DNA of 64,000 nucleotides from Lachancea mirantina (GCA_900074745.1 LT598467.1:1116001-1180000), one strand, 5' to 3'. Numbered from the stretch's first letter, positions 37,854 through 47,876 are shown. Numbers and translations are program-made. Notes: a model not told the origin generated them from the letters alone.

Positions 37854-39653
37854 ATGAAATTGGTTCAGTCACTAGGGTCAGCCATAGCTAAAAGCGGTGT
37901 TAGCAGCTCAATTTGTAATAGTGGAAGCGACGTCGCACAGGCGTTTCGTTTTAAATGCAAACCAAAGGTCGCAACCCAGGTGATCGCAAGCAAAGTGAGG
38001 AGGAATAATGATAAAATCAAATTTCTTGAAGAAAACAGACAACTCGTTGGTAAGGGTTCTATGTTTGAGCGTCGTACTGTTCAAGATTATTTAGCCCCAC
38101 TCAATGAACATCGTTTGACAAGGCATCGCATTGAAAATAGATATGATGCAACGATAGCGCAAAGAAACCATCGTCTTTTGAAGAAAATACAAGATTCAGA
38201 GGATGCTGGTACTTTGTTCTTCAACCAGTTTCATCAGTATGTGGTTCAGATGATTTCTCTGCTAATACTTTTGACACCCAAGAAAATAAACGTTGAGCAC
38301 AACATCCTTAGTTTCCAGGGAGAAAAATTCACCGAACTGCCCCCTATACCAAATTTTAAGCAAAGTCCAGATCAATTTGAAGCTTATGTTTCTATGCTTT
38401 GTCATAGTAAATTTTTTTACAAGAAATCGTCGAGCATGAATGGCATTGTGAGTAAAATCTTGCGTAATCTCATGCATCCTTCCAATGTGAACACTCTCGG
38501 ACTGAAATCGGTAAACTGCTTTAACGACGTTATTTTATTCTACTCTGAAAGGTTTGAGTTTGCCTCTTGTCGAGAATTTTATGCCCAAATGAAGATCGAA
38601 GGAGTTAAACCCAACTCAAAGACCTTCAACCTGTTGATTAGAGGTGTTTTGAAAAACTCGCACTTGCGGAAAAGAACCAGTTCTTTCGATGATTTGATCT
38701 TTTTCTTGAAGCAAATGAGACAACATCAGATTCATGCCGACACCATAACTTGGACGACCTGCTATAACCTATTACTCGATGACATCTCGAGAGATCTATA
38801 TATGTCAAAAATGATGGAATGCTCGGTACCCATTACAGGCCCATTCATCCTGGCGGTTTTGAAGAATGCAAGCTTAACAGCTTCTCAAACTTTAAGATTT
38901 CTTTCAGATCATTCCGTTCCCTTAACTTTAGACCTTTTCAATGTTTGCGTATCGAAGCTTGTGGAGGAGGAAAAGTTTGAGGTTGCGTGGGCTTTCATGA
39001 AACATGTGCACTCAAATGGCAACGTTCGCATAGATTTCAGCAGCTTGAATATTTTTCTTCGAAAATTTGCAGAGGCAGGCCGCTTGGACATGGCGCTTCT
39101 GACGTATAACACAGCCATATCAGACTACACTATGAAACCCAACTTGCATACCTTTGATATGCTTTTCAAGGCACTCGTTCGGAATGGTTATACGGACAAT
39201 TTCAACGGTGTATTCCAATATCTGAAACAAAAGCTCATAACACATACGAATTCAGTCAATGTTTTCAGTTATTGGCGAATGAAGGCACATGCAATGGCGA
39301 AGTTCAACATCAAAAAGAGGCATGATGACAAGGAGTTTATGCATCTGAAAAACATGCTAGACGCTCTGAAATTCGATGGTAGGGGCATGAAATGGAATTG
39401 CTGGCGTGATTATGGCAAATCTATGAGGAAATCTTTACGTTTACTTGGAACAATCCCTCCTAATATGAAGGAAAAAAGTGGCCGTACTAAATTTGATACT
39501 TCTGAAAGCACAATAATCAAGAAACGCGCCTTTCGCAAAAGAATACGATTTTTAGCGGTTCAAAACGCTATGATTAAACGCATTCCGTACGCCAAGGATA
39601 GATACGGGGCTCTTAAGCTAGAATTAGAAGAGAGAGGGCTTCTAAAATCCTGA
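37854..39653 (+). CDS. AEP3: Mitochondrial mRNA-stability PPR protein Aep3
   Basis: A 599-residue protein (S. cerevisiae Aep3 606). Aep3 is a peripheral protein of the mitochondrial inner membrane that stabilises the bicistronic ATP8/ATP6 transcript. The N-terminus (MKLVQSLGSAIAKSG) is basic and Ser-rich without acidic residues, as expected of a matrix presequence. Repeats of pentatricopeptide type are visible from about 220, such as ASCREFYAQMKIEGVKPNSK and LLTYNTAISDYTMKPNLHTF. The block FVLR/FKALVRNG near 440 is conserved with S. cerevisiae. Lies between NCR1 and LSP1, as in S. cerevisiae. Confidence 0.9.
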   Translation: MKLVQSLGSAIAKSGVSSSICNSGSDVAQAFRFKCKPKVATQVIASKVRRNNDKIKFLEENRQLVGKGSMFERRTVQDYLAPLNEHRLTRHRIENRYDATIAQRNHRLLKKIQDSEDAGTLFFNQFHQYVVQMISLLILLTPKKINVEHNILSFQGEKFTELPPIPNFKQSPDQFEAYVSMLCHSKFFYKKSSSMNGIVSKILRNLMHPSNVNTLGLKSVNCFNDVILFYSERFEFASCREFYAQMKIEGVKPNSKTFNLLIRGVLKNSHLRKRTSSFDDLIFFLKQMRQHQIHADTITWTTCYNLLLDDISRDLYMSKMMECSVPITGPFILAVLKNASLTASQTLRFLSDHSVPLTLDLFNVCVSKLVEEEKFEVAWAFMKHVHSNGNVRIDFSSLNIFLRKFAEAGRLDMALLTYNTAISDYTMKPNLHTFDMLFKALVRNGYTDNFNGVFQYLKQKLITHTNSVNVFSYWRMKAHAMAKFNIKKRHDDKEFMHLKNMLDALKFDGRGMKWNCWRDYGKSMRKSLRLLGTIPPNMKEKSGRTKFDTSESTIIKKRAFRKRIRFLAVQNAMIKRIPYAKDRYGALKLELEERGLLKS

Positions 39654-39932
39654 AATTCGGACGATATTCACTCATTTAATAAATAATACGAATCGGAAAT
39701 TGACAGATCCCTCGATTCAGGTTAGATTACAATAGAATCGTTGGCTTTTAGGAATCTAGAGTTACAAAAAGTATTAATCGCACTGCATTTACAGAAGACG
39801 TATAATATCTACCTTCATTAGTAAAGGGTCAGGTAGAGCACTCTGAAAGAACAAAGTATTTTGGATTTGAATTGTTCGGATTAGATGTTAGAACAAAGAG
39901 AATATAAAGAATCAAATTTGAAGCAGGAGACT

Positions 39933-40883
39933 CTAATCTCTAGCAGTGGCTTCTAACTCTTCCTCACCACCTTCGTGCTCACCAGCCCATTGCTCCTCAG
40001 CGTGAGCAGTGTCAAGCTCCTGACCTTCCTCCTCATCGTAAACATCATCGACTGTTTGATGAAATGAGAGAGTAGGCTTGACTGCAGCGGCATCCAATGT
40101 CCAGCCCTCTAAAGCGTTTTCGGCATCAATGATAATTTGTCTGGAAGCATCGTACCCGTCGTAGAGAGGTCTTGTCTCACCAGGAGTAACAGGGGAGTCG
40201 TCTAAGAGCTCTAGAAGGGCCTTACCGTAACCAGCAATAAGGGCGAATTTCTCAGCCAACTCACGAACGGAGTCGAATTGATAGTTGAAAGCGGCCTTAA
40301 TTTTTTCTCTTGTGATGTTGGACAATTGGGCTTCGGCAACCAAGGACTCAGCCTCAGCACGCACGAGCTCTTGTTCAAGGACAGGAATCTTTGTGGAGTT
40401 GGGTTCCTTGTACTTCAAACGAGCGATCTCATCAGTGATTTTCTGTTTGCGGTCTCTGGAAGGCTGTACAGACGCTTCGATGTTCCGGACACCCTTTAAA
40501 GTGATACGGTATTGGTCGTACTTGTCAATGAATTGGTCCTGCAATTCACCCAATTCGTAGATAAGGACACCCAATTTGTCGGTAACATCGGACACATCGT
40601 CATCGTTGTCCAGACCCCACAAAGAAAGCTGCTTGGCAGCCTCTCTGCGCTCGCTGGCAACGACCTCCAAAGCACGCAAAACGCCCTTTTCAGTCTTGAT
40701 CAATTGCGACAACTTGCGAGCCAAGTCTGGTCCGAAATTTCCAGCAGCATTTTTTCTGAAAGAAGACGCAATTGATGCCTTACCAAAAAACTTAGACCGG
40801 GTAGAAGAAGTTGGTGGTGGTGGGCTTTGTATTTGCGAAGCAGTTGGCGCTCTTTGAGCTCTCAAAGAGTAGGTTCTGTGCAT
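39933..40883 (-). CDS. LSP1: Eisosome core protein Lsp1/Pil1 (BAR domain)
   Basis: A 316-residue protein that starts MHRTYSLRAQRAPTASQIQS, the hallmark of Pil1/Lsp1. These BAR-domain proteins polymerise on the plasma membrane to shape eisosome furrows and respond to sphingolipid signalling through Pkh kinases. The BAR helices cover about residues 50-265; the tail is acidic and poorly conserved. S. cerevisiae has LSP1 and PIL1 as related genes; position next to ULA1 and AEP3 favours LSP1. Codon choice looks strongly biased, as expected for an abundant protein. Divergent from ULA1. Confidence 0.94.
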   Translation of the reverse strand: MHRTYSLRAQRAPTASQIQSPPPPTSSTRSKFFGKASIASSFRKNAAGNFGPDLARKLSQLIKTEKGVLRALEVVASERREAAKQLSLWGLDNDDDVSDVTDKLGVLIYELGELQDQFIDKYDQYRITLKGVRNIEASVQPSRDRKQKITDEIARLKYKEPNSTKIPVLEQELVRAEAESLVAEAQLSNITREKIKAAFNYQFDSVRELAEKFALIAGYGKALLELLDDSPVTPGETRPLYDGYDASRQIIIDAENALEGWTLDAAAVKPTLSFHQTVDDVYDEEEGQELDTAHAEEQWAGEHEGGEEELEATARD

Positions 40884-41058
40884 ATTTTTATACTTTTTTC
40901 TTTGATATGTATCGAAGACTGTAGATAAGGGTCAATTTCTCTCGCAGGGCCCCTTTTTTATATAAAAAAATGCTTCAGTAAATCCCCTTAAAAATGCATG
41001 CTTTTGCTTTAATGGGGAAAACTACTTTATAAACTGCCGGGTAACTTCGAATCAACTT

Positions 41059-42429
41059 ATGATAAATAGCACAACTTCTAGCATGGCGGAGAAATTCGAT
41101 AGACAAATTCGGTTGTGGGGGCTCGAGGGGCAAGCTATATTATCTAGTAGCCGTGTTTGCATTGTGGGTCGATGCTTATTAAGTCAGGAGATTTTAAAGG
41201 ATCTTAAACTTCTAGGTTTAGATCGAATAACACTGGTATGTGAAGATAAATCTGCTGATGAAAGCATCGAGGAACTGGAAAAACAAGAGAATTTCTTGAA
41301 TGCTGACGGAAAGGACATCAATTACGTGTTGTGGGACAAGAAAATGATGGAGGAGCCGTCTTTTTGGTGGAATTTCGATATTATTGTGGTGACAGCATTG
41401 AGCTTTGCTCGTCTAGAGCTTTTGGATAAAATGTCACTTCCACCTATGCTGGTCGCCTTCTGTGACGAATTTGACGGGTATCTCCGATTTGTTTCGCAAG
41501 AACCCCACTTTGTTCTACATTCTCATCGACAATACGCGATCCCTGATTTGAGACTTGATCGGCCGTGGAATGACCTCGAAAACGCTTTAAAATCTCTGGC
41601 GCCCAATGCGAGCAGCCTAGACACTGTGCACACTGTGCCATACGCCGCCATCATATATTCTGCCGTTCAAGATCTTAGAGAAGCGGGAACTCGGGTTACT
41701 CGCGACAATATTCGAGAATGCATATCGACTGTGCAAGTTTCTTTCGGTCCTTCAGCAGCAGCTGTCAATTTCGCACAAGCCAAAAAATTCGCGTATTTAG
41801 GAGCACTCAATTCGTTAAGCATTCCAGAAAATATAGAGAAGTGTCTCAGTTTTGCGAATGTGCCAATAAAACTGCCTGTCAATCGCGAAATTCAGGCTCT
41901 TGTCAGAATCCTACACAAGTATCTGAAATCCGAACACGCATTAAATCAACTGCCCGTGGAGGGAAGCATTCCAGATATGGACTCCAGTACAGAGAATTAT
42001 AATCGCTTGAAAAGTGTTTATCAAAGGAAAGCTGCAGAAGACATACATTGGTTGGAGAAAATCGCTTCGCAAGAGAAATTGGACTTCGAATTAACATATG
42101 ATGTGCTGACGACATTTTGCCGCAACATTCATAGTCTTCGGGTAATGGAGCCTTCGCGTAGCGCCTTAACTGCTACTTATAGTCCACATGCCGCTCCAAT
42201 TGAAGCGTCATATTATGAGATCCTCCAGAAACTTCAGAAAAAGCAGATAGGGGCTTATATACCACCGACCATTGGCCTACCTGCGCCTGCGTTTTATTCT
42301 ATGATGAGCATCACGGCTGGTCTAACCGTGCAGGAACTAGCCAAAATTCTAACACACCAATTTGTTCCTGTTGAGAATACATTTTTATTCAATGGCTTAA
42401 CTAATGACATACATGCATTCAAAACTTGA
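41059..42429 (+). CDS. ULA1: Rub1/NEDD8-activating enzyme subunit Ula1
   Basis: A 456-residue protein (S. cerevisiae Ula1 462). With Uba3 it forms the E1 that activates the ubiquitin-like Rub1 for cullin modification. The N-terminus KFDRQIRLWGLEGQAIL is the E1-family adenylation-domain opening; conserved blocks include IPDMDSSTENYNRLKSVYQ near 305 and the C-terminal VENTFLFNGLTND. As expected for the Ula1/APPBP1 half it has no catalytic cysteine domain of its own. A second in-frame ATG at 41083 (MAEKFDRQ) fits the family start better than 41059. Its stop codon is only 9 bp from that of convergent SPB4. Confidence 0.92.
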   Translation: MINSTTSSMAEKFDRQIRLWGLEGQAILSSSRVCIVGRCLLSQEILKDLKLLGLDRITLVCEDKSADESIEELEKQENFLNADGKDINYVLWDKKMMEEPSFWWNFDIIVVTALSFARLELLDKMSLPPMLVAFCDEFDGYLRFVSQEPHFVLHSHRQYAIPDLRLDRPWNDLENALKSLAPNASSLDTVHTVPYAAIIYSAVQDLREAGTRVTRDNIRECISTVQVSFGPSAAAVNFAQAKKFAYLGALNSLSIPENIEKCLSFANVPIKLPVNREIQALVRILHKYLKSEHALNQLPVEGSIPDMDSSTENYNRLKSVYQRKAAEDIHWLEKIASQEKLDFELTYDVLTTFCRNIHSLRVMEPSRSALTATYSPHAAPIEASYYEILQKLQKKQIGAYIPPTIGLPAPAFYSMMSITAGLTVQELAKILTHQFVPVENTFLFNGLTNDIHAFKT

Positions 42430-42438
42430 CTTTTAGAG

Positions 42439-44232
42439 CTAAAGATCGGAAAATGCACCTTGGACCTCCCCTGAGTGCTTACATTTTTTGTTCTTGCGGA
42501 CAAGATCTTTCCAGTCTTCTTGAATATCACTGTCGTCGCTACTTTCTTCATTGGCAATTTTCTCTTCGATGGCTTTCCTTTTGGAGGCCATTTTAACTTT
42601 CCTGCCAGCCTTGGCCTCTTTAGCGGCAGTTTTGTTCGACCATGCCATGTTACGCTTTTCTTGGTTCCTTTTCTGTTTCTTTTGATCTGCTGCCACACCT
42701 GCTTCTCTTATTTTTTGTTGCCTTGCGAGCTCCATCTGCTTATTGGCGTACGGTATAGCGTCAAGATCAAAAGGACTATCAACCAGCCAACCGTCGTCCG
42801 GTGTTCTATCTCCCAAATATTTCGTTATTTCAGGCATCCGTGGCAGGCGCACGAGACCGTACAATTTGGCAACCCCAATGTAATCAAAATTTTGAAGCCT
42901 AAATATGGATTGTGCACTATGCTTGGAATAGTACCTTATGAATGCGACGTAAGCTTTAACACCATGTTCAAATCGTGCCCTATCCTCCAATGACCAATCT
43001 CTAAATTTGCGAAGAACTTGACCAAGGGAGTTTATATCAAAATCTACTCTGGAGAGTGAAACGTTTTTCACTTCCAAAAATCTCACGTAATCCTCCTCTC
43101 TGCCAGGATTGAGAAAAACAATGGCCCTTCCTTCTTTCTCTGCCCTACCCGTTCTCCCGCACCTGTGCAGAAAAACCTCAGCGTCATGCGGAGGGTCTAG
43201 TTGTAAGACAAAGTCGATTTCTGGTATATCGATGCCCCGCGCGGCAACATCTGTCGTTAGAAGAACGGACTTAGAAACGGTGCCTGAGAAGGTGTCTAGC
43301 GTTTTGAGACGCGAAGAGGTTTGTAGCTTCCCATGAAGAGAATATACATTTAAATCATCTGAAAGGACCCCGGACTTGCTCAGATACTTCATGAACGCAT
43401 AAATGTAAGTTACGCCGACACATGTGGGCAGATAAACAATGCACTTTTTGAACTTGGTCGTGTTTAGAAGGTGAATCAAAAGATCAAGTTTTATGTCGGA
43501 AGGTACTAACGTGTAATTGATGTGTAAACTTTCAGGATTTCTTGACTTCGAGTTTACAGAGATCTTGACGGGATTTGTCATTCCCGCCTTGAAAATTTGA
43601 TTACCTGCACTCCTCAAGGTGGCCGAAAAGAGGCCCGTTCGTCTCTGCTTAGGAAGTAGCTTCAAAATGTTTTCTACTTCTTTGAGGAAATTCATATCCA
43701 GAAGTTTATCAGCCTCATCAAGAACTAAATATTCGCATGATGAGGTCTTCACAGCGGATGACTTCAAAAAGTCTTGGACTCTGCCGGGCGTTCCGATCAA
43801 AATCTGAGGAGTGTACTCAAGAAAATGATTCAAATCGTCTCGTACTGATGACGCACCGGTACCGACAAGGAGTTGGCATTTGATTAGCTCCTCTTTCTCT
43901 GGGAAGGGTGTGAGGAATGAGTTAAACACCTTGAATATCTGATTTGACAACTCTCGTGTGGGCGATATGATCAGTGCAAAAAAGTGACCGCGTTTCATTT
44001 TGAAAGGGGATATGTGACCTCCCGAGAGGTTTTGGAGTATAGGCATCACAAAGGCCAGAGTCTTACCAGAACCTGTGACGGACTCCACAACTACATCTTT
44101 ATTCCCGCTGAACATGGGAATGGTCGACGCCTGCACCGGAGTCATAGTAGCGAAACCCATGATATCAACAGCTTCCTTGAGCCATGGTTGAATCTCGCAA
44201 TTAATCTCGTCCCATGACAATGATTTTACCAT
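42439..44232 (-). CDS. SPB4: DEAD-box RNA helicase Spb4, 60S biogenesis
   Basis: A 597-residue DEAD-box ATPase (S. cerevisiae Spb4 606) that remodels pre-60S particles. Motifs in order: Q motif with [11 protein letters not shown], Walker [29 protein letters not shown] in [25 protein letters not shown] and HRCGRTGRA. The Spb4-specific C-terminal block [20 protein letters not shown] is present, followed by a lysine-rich tail. The frame opens 15 codons earlier, but the ATG at 44232 (MVKSLSWDE) matches the S. cerevisiae start. A PAC site lies in the short divergent promoter shared with DEG1. Confidence 0.95.
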   Translation of the reverse strand: MVKSLSWDEINCEIQPWLKEAVDIMGFATMTPVQASTIPMFSGNKDVVVESVTGSGKTLAFVMPILQNLSGGHISPFKMKRGHFFALIISPTRELSNQIFKVFNSFLTPFPEKEELIKCQLLVGTGASSVRDDLNHFLEYTPQILIGTPGRVQDFLKSSAVKTSSCEYLVLDEADKLLDMNFLKEVENILKLLPKQRRTGLFSATLRSAGNQIFKAGMTNPVKISVNSKSRNPESLHINYTLVPSDIKLDLLIHLLNTTKFKKCIVYLPTCVGVTYIYAFMKYLSKSGVLSDDLNVYSLHGKLQTSSRLKTLDTFSGTVSKSVLLTTDVAARGIDIPEIDFVLQLDPPHDAEVFLHRCGRTGRAEKEGRAIVFLNPGREEDYVRFLEVKNVSLSRVDFDINSLGQVLRKFRDWSLEDRARFEHGVKAYVAFIRYYSKHSAQSIFRLQNFDYIGVAKLYGLVRLPRMPEITKYLGDRTPDDGWLVDSPFDLDAIPYANKQMELARQQKIREAGVAADQKKQKRNQEKRNMAWSNKTAAKEAKAGRKVKMASKRKAIEEKIANEESSDDSDIQEDWKDLVRKNKKCKHSGEVQGAFSDL

Positions 44233-44263
44233 GATGAATTTCTTCTTTTGTTCGCTTATTGTC

Positions 44264-44273
44264 TCGATGAGCT
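44264..44273 (+). promoter_or_regulatory. PAC element in SPB4/DEG1 promoter
   Basis: TCGATGAGCT, a near-consensus PAC site about 32 bp from the SPB4 ATG. A second core GATGAG is at 44317-44322 and an RRPE-like TAAAATTTT at 44296-44304. This fits SPB4 as a member of the ribosome-biogenesis regulon. Confidence 0.65.
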
Positions 44274-44366
44274 TCAATTTTTTTACCGAGCTTGTAAAAT
44301 TTTAGAAAATTGAAGAGATGAGGTAGATAGGCAGGCTTTCTTAAATCACCAAGTAACAAGAAAAGA

Positions 44367-45680
44367 ATGACTCTCTTGAGACGACTGTTTAGACTAGCAC
44401 CCAAGGCTGCCCCAGGTTCACTAGAACAGCATGAATATGCTAATTGGACGAAACAACGACTTGTAGAAAGAGTGCTTGAGCTAGAACACGAAAGAAAGAG
44501 GGGTTGCGAAGTGGATACAGATCAGGCAGAACATGTGAGCAAGAAGCCTAAAACCAAGTCCACGAAGAGATTAAATAATAAGAAAAAGCAGAGAGAGTTT
44601 GACTTTTCAAGGCATGATACGAGATTTATTGCACTCAAGTTCTCATATCTCGGATGGAATTACAACGGGCTAGCGGTGCAAAAGGAAGAGACCCCTCTCC
44701 CTACCGTTGAGGGGCTGATACTGGAAGCCTTGTACAATTGTAAGCTTATACCCTCGTTGGTAACTCAGGATTTCAATTTCAGCAGGTGCGGCAGGACCGA
44801 TAGAGGTGTCAGCGCCATGAATCAAGTGATCTCTCTCAATGTCAGGTCTAATTTGACGTATGAAGAACAGAACGATTGCAACAATGATGCCAGCGAAATT
44901 CCATACCTCAAAATTTTGAATCACGTTTTACCTGACGACATCAAAATCTCAGCGGTTTGCCTGAGACCCCCGGCTAAATTCGATGCAAGATTTAGCTGCC
45001 AATTTCGCCATTACAAATATTTATTTCATGCGAAAGATCTCGATTTGGGCAGAATGGCCGAAGCTGCTAAGCTTTTTGAGGGAGAACATGATTTTAGAAA
45101 CTTTTGCAAACTCGACGGCTCAAAGCAAATCACTAATTTCAAGAGAAACATCAGCAATTCCAAGATAATGCATATGGAAGGGCAACTTTATTGTTTCGAT
45201 CTCATAGGTTCGGCTTTTTTATGGCATCAGGTGAGGTGCATGATGGCTAGCCTCTTCCTCGTTGGACAGAAGCTGGAGGAACCCTCTTTGATTTCGGATA
45301 TGCTAAACGTTGAGGTTTACGAGGCAAAACCCATATATGACATGGCCAGCGACTTACCACTGATTCTCTACGACTGTGGATTCCCAGACATGGAATGGCA
45401 AACTTCAGGACTAATGGAAAGTAAAAGCTATCAAACAACCCGTACTACGAATTCGCTTGTATTGAACTATGAAATAAAATCTTGCATAGCTAAGCAATTT
45501 GGCGTCGCCCAGAGATTAGTTCCAGGCCCTCACTCTGATAGGGTCTGTATTAATGTTGGAGATGGAAAGGGAAAGCTGGTTAAGAATTATCAGAAGATGC
45601 AAAACAGAGACCGAATGGATTCGGCGGAGTCAGTTAATCAAAAATTTCGGGAGAAAAGATCCCAGAGGAACAAGAACTAA
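44367..45680 (+). CDS. DEG1: tRNA pseudouridine synthase Deg1 (Pus3)
   Basis: A 437-residue TruA-family enzyme (S. cerevisiae Deg1/Pus3 442), which makes pseudouridine at positions 38 and 39 of the anticodon arm. The catalytic Asp lies in CGRTDRGVSAMNQV near residue 150; other family blocks are RFIALKFSYLGWNYNG, FDARFSCQFRHYKY and SAFLWHQVRCMM. The N-terminus (MTLLRRLFRLAPKAAPGS) is basic and could act as a mitochondrial import signal. The tail is rich in Lys/Arg. SPB4-DEG1 is a conserved pair, found beside CEN6 in S. cerevisiae. Confidence 0.95.
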   Translation: MTLLRRLFRLAPKAAPGSLEQHEYANWTKQRLVERVLELEHERKRGCEVDTDQAEHVSKKPKTKSTKRLNNKKKQREFDFSRHDTRFIALKFSYLGWNYNGLAVQKEETPLPTVEGLILEALYNCKLIPSLVTQDFNFSRCGRTDRGVSAMNQVISLNVRSNLTYEEQNDCNNDASEIPYLKILNHVLPDDIKISAVCLRPPAKFDARFSCQFRHYKYLFHAKDLDLGRMAEAAKLFEGEHDFRNFCKLDGSKQITNFKRNISNSKIMHMEGQLYCFDLIGSAFLWHQVRCMMASLFLVGQKLEEPSLISDMLNVEVYEAKPIYDMASDLPLILYDCGFPDMEWQTSGLMESKSYQTTRTTNSLVLNYEIKSCIAKQFGVAQRLVPGPHSDRVCINVGDGKGKLVKNYQKMQNRDRMDSAESVNQKFREKRSQRNKN

Positions 45681-45721
45681 TCAAAAGCACCTAATTCGCA
45701 GCCTCTGCGCTCCGATGTATA

Positions 45722-46429
45722 TCAAATGCCAATATCTGAATGATGTATCCATGCCGGATCCCAGAATAAAGTTTCCCCCACCGCCTGCTCGTCTATCCAC
45801 AAAAGACCTATTGCCACCATTTCTTCCAGAATGGCATTACTTCGATATTGAGTCCAACCGAGATTTACCCGCAGGAGTGAAGCGCTGGCATAACCTAGAA
45901 CTGAGCACACTTCTAGAATTTTAGTCTGATCACTGGTTAATTCTGTTGGAACGCTTCTTAGGCATTTTTTACCTTTTATGAGTATAATATCGAACCCACC
46001 GTTCAAAGTTTGTAACATATCCACGGATTTCTCAAGATCCTCCATGGCGATTTTAGCTGTGGGGAAGCCTTCGAGCAATTCTTCAAACGATATAATTCCA
46101 CCATTAAGATCCTTCGTTATCCTACAAATTTCAATGACTTTGAGACAAATCTCGTAGTAGAAGTCGTTCACATCAAACAAATGTCTCTGTCTATCAAAAA
46201 GGGTAATAGGATCAATACCAATTCTTGAACACATCCTTAAGAACTTGATTTTCAGGTCGGGATTCTGTTTCAAATCATTGTTATGCTCCTTGGCGAAGGC
46301 TATCAGTCTCTCTTGAAACACTGAGAGTTGTGAAGTGATCTCCTCGTTCTGCTTCTTGAAAAGCTGACTGGTGACGCTCTCGTATCGACAATCTTTGACT
46401 TCCTCAAGAGCCGAATAGCCAAGGTTCAT
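45722..46429 (-). CDS. SNF8: ESCRT-II subunit Snf8 (Vps22)
   Basis: A 235-residue protein when started at 46429 (S. cerevisiae Snf8 233). ESCRT-II links ESCRT-I to ESCRT-III for sorting ubiquitinated cargo into the vacuole. Conserved segments: LGYSALEEVKDCRYESV at the start, VFQERLIAFAKEHN in the helical hairpin, IGIDPITLFDRQRHLF, and two winged helices in the second half including ELTSDQTKILEVCSVLGYAS. The frame also has an ATG at 46474, but those 15 residues are not family-like. Convergent with DEG1 (41 bp apart) and divergent from HAT1. Confidence 0.94.
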   Translation of the reverse strand: MNLGYSALEEVKDCRYESVTSQLFKKQNEEITSQLSVFQERLIAFAKEHNNDLKQNPDLKIKFLRMCSRIGIDPITLFDRQRHLFDVNDFYYEICLKVIEICRITKDLNGGIISFEELLEGFPTAKIAMEDLEKSVDMLQTLNGGFDIILIKGKKCLRSVPTELTSDQTKILEVCSVLGYASASLLRVNLGWTQYRSNAILEEMVAIGLLWIDEQAVGETLFWDPAWIHHSDIGI

Positions 46430-46528
46430 TTGTATCTGATCGTTTAAGGTGCGTTGTGAATTGCAACAGTTCATCCATCATCTGCAAACGTTTTCAGCCA
46501 TTAATATGCGCATGAGAAAACAGACAAA

Positions 46529-47707
46529 ATGCAATCGCTCGCCGAAGAGCTTAAACCGGAAGCATGGACAGTTTCTTCAAACTCGGCTTTAAAGATTTCG
46601 CTCGTCGACAAAAACGGAGCTGCCCAGTTTAATCCCACTTTCACTTATCCCATATTCGGCGATTCAGAACAAATTTTTGGCTACAAGGATCTGGAAATAC
46701 ATCTAGCGTTCGATTCCGTAACCTTCAAACCATTTGTGAACGTTAAGTATACCAAAAAGCTTAATGATGAGGTGATAGATGTACAAGAGAAACTACTGGA
46801 GTTTTTGCCCAGAGAAGATGTCATAGTGAAGGACGAGGCTAAGTGGATTGAAACCTTTGAAATCGAGCAAAAGGATTTTAATCTTTCTGATGTATCTAGT
46901 CTCCTTGCGGCATTTTCACACGAAGGTCACCCATTTGAAGTCCGTAAAATGAAGCTCGATTCGGAAGCTGCCAAACGATTTCATCGGAGAATACAGATTT
47001 TCACACTACTTTTCATCGAATCCGCTTCTTATATCGATGAAAATGATAGCAACTGGGAATTCTACTTCACAGTAAATGCATCGACTAAGCAAATCATTGC
47101 ATTTAGCACAGCTTACAGATTTTGGAAATATTTATCGGCAGCGACGTTTGATGCTCATGAGCAGTATCAATTCTCTTCTAAAGTCTCACAATTCTTAGTT
47201 TTTCCGCCGTACCAGAAAAACGAGCACGGTACTAACTTATACAATGCCATATTTGATTATTGGCTTGGCGACGAATCAGTAGTGGAGATAAACGTTGAAG
47301 AGCCCAACGAGGGCTTTGATCTACTTCGTGATAAATGTGACCTTCGCAGAGTGCTCTGTTCTGAACTCCCCAACAGAATTCCACATGACTTGCCCCTTCC
47401 TGAGGATTGGATATCGGCCACACGCAGTGACCTGAAATTAGAAAAGAGACAGTTTATGAGACTTATTGAGATGCTTCTGCTGAAAAACAACTCTCCAAAT
47501 TTCAGACTTCAGGTTAAGAAGCGGATTTGGGATCGAAATTTCGATGTTTTGATGGAATTAGACAAGTCAACTCGAAATGATAAGATTCAAACTGCATTTG
47601 AGTCAGTGAGAGATGAATACGCAGCTATTCTTAGTACCGTGACGAAAAGAAACCATGATGAGGTAGATTTCGATGAGAATAAATCCAAGAAAACTAAAAG
47701 CAATTAG
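46529..47707 (+). CDS. HAT1: Histone acetyltransferase Hat1
   Basis: A 392-residue type B histone acetyltransferase (S. cerevisiae Hat1 374). With Hat2 it acetylates Lys12 and Lys5 of newly made histone H4. The N-terminal domain shows FNPTFTYPIFGDSEQIFGYK, and the GNAT core contains SQFLVFPPYQKNEHGTNLY near residues 222-240, the acetyl-CoA loop, followed by the conserved EEPNEGFDLLRDKCDL. The acidic/basic tail is not conserved. Last gene before the centromere, corresponding to YPL001W beside CEN16. Confidence 0.94.
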   Translation: MQSLAEELKPEAWTVSSNSALKISLVDKNGAAQFNPTFTYPIFGDSEQIFGYKDLEIHLAFDSVTFKPFVNVKYTKKLNDEVIDVQEKLLEFLPREDVIVKDEAKWIETFEIEQKDFNLSDVSSLLAAFSHEGHPFEVRKMKLDSEAAKRFHRRIQIFTLLFIESASYIDENDSNWEFYFTVNASTKQIIAFSTAYRFWKYLSAATFDAHEQYQFSSKVSQFLVFPPYQKNEHGTNLYNAIFDYWLGDESVVEINVEEPNEGFDLLRDKCDLRRVLCSELPNRIPHDLPLPEDWISATRSDLKLEKRQFMRLIEMLLLKNNSPNFRLQVKKRIWDRNFDVLMELDKSTRNDKIQTAFESVRDEYAAILSTVTKRNHDEVDFDENKSKKTKSN

Positions 47708-47760
47708 TATATCCTAACAGTTTATAAAATTTGGAAAAAAAATAATATATAAAGCTGTAT

Positions 47761-47876
47761 ATCACGTGCTAGCCGAAATATATTTTAACACTTTATTTGT
47801 TTCAACTAATTACATTGAACTTTTTTAACTTTAAATGTAAGTTTAATAATTGTAAACGTGTTCCGAAAGGGAAAAA
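47761..47876 (+). other. CEN: Point centromere (CDEI-CDEII-CDEIII)
   Basis: CDEI is ATCACGTG at 47761-47768, a perfect match to RTCACRTG (Cbf1 site). CDEIII is at 47851-47876 and contains TGTTCCGAAAGGGAAAAA with the essential CCG, matching the CBF3-binding consensus through its core and A-rich right flank. CDEII between them is 82 bp and about 80% A+T, close to the S. cerevisiae length though slightly less A+T-rich, and far shorter than the roughly 160 bp of Kluyveromyces lactis. Flanking genes HAT1 and LOC1 are the genes next to CEN16 and CEN6 in S. cerevisiae, so position and sequence agree. Oriented CDEI to CDEIII on the plus strand. Confidence 0.93.

Noticed and set aside
42475-42993. 172-codon frame antisense to SPB4
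   Set aside because: Mirror of the lysine-rich SPB4 tail; hydrophobic composition is a by-product of AAA/AAG codons on the other strand.
45553-45924. 123-codon plus-strand frame spanning the DEG1/SNF8 ends
   Set aside because: Overlaps both genes in a different frame and has no recognisable product.
47761-47768. CACGTG as a Pho4 promoter site downstream of HAT1
   Set aside because: Its spacing to a CBF3-type CDEIII and the flanking genes show it is CDEI, not a promoter element.
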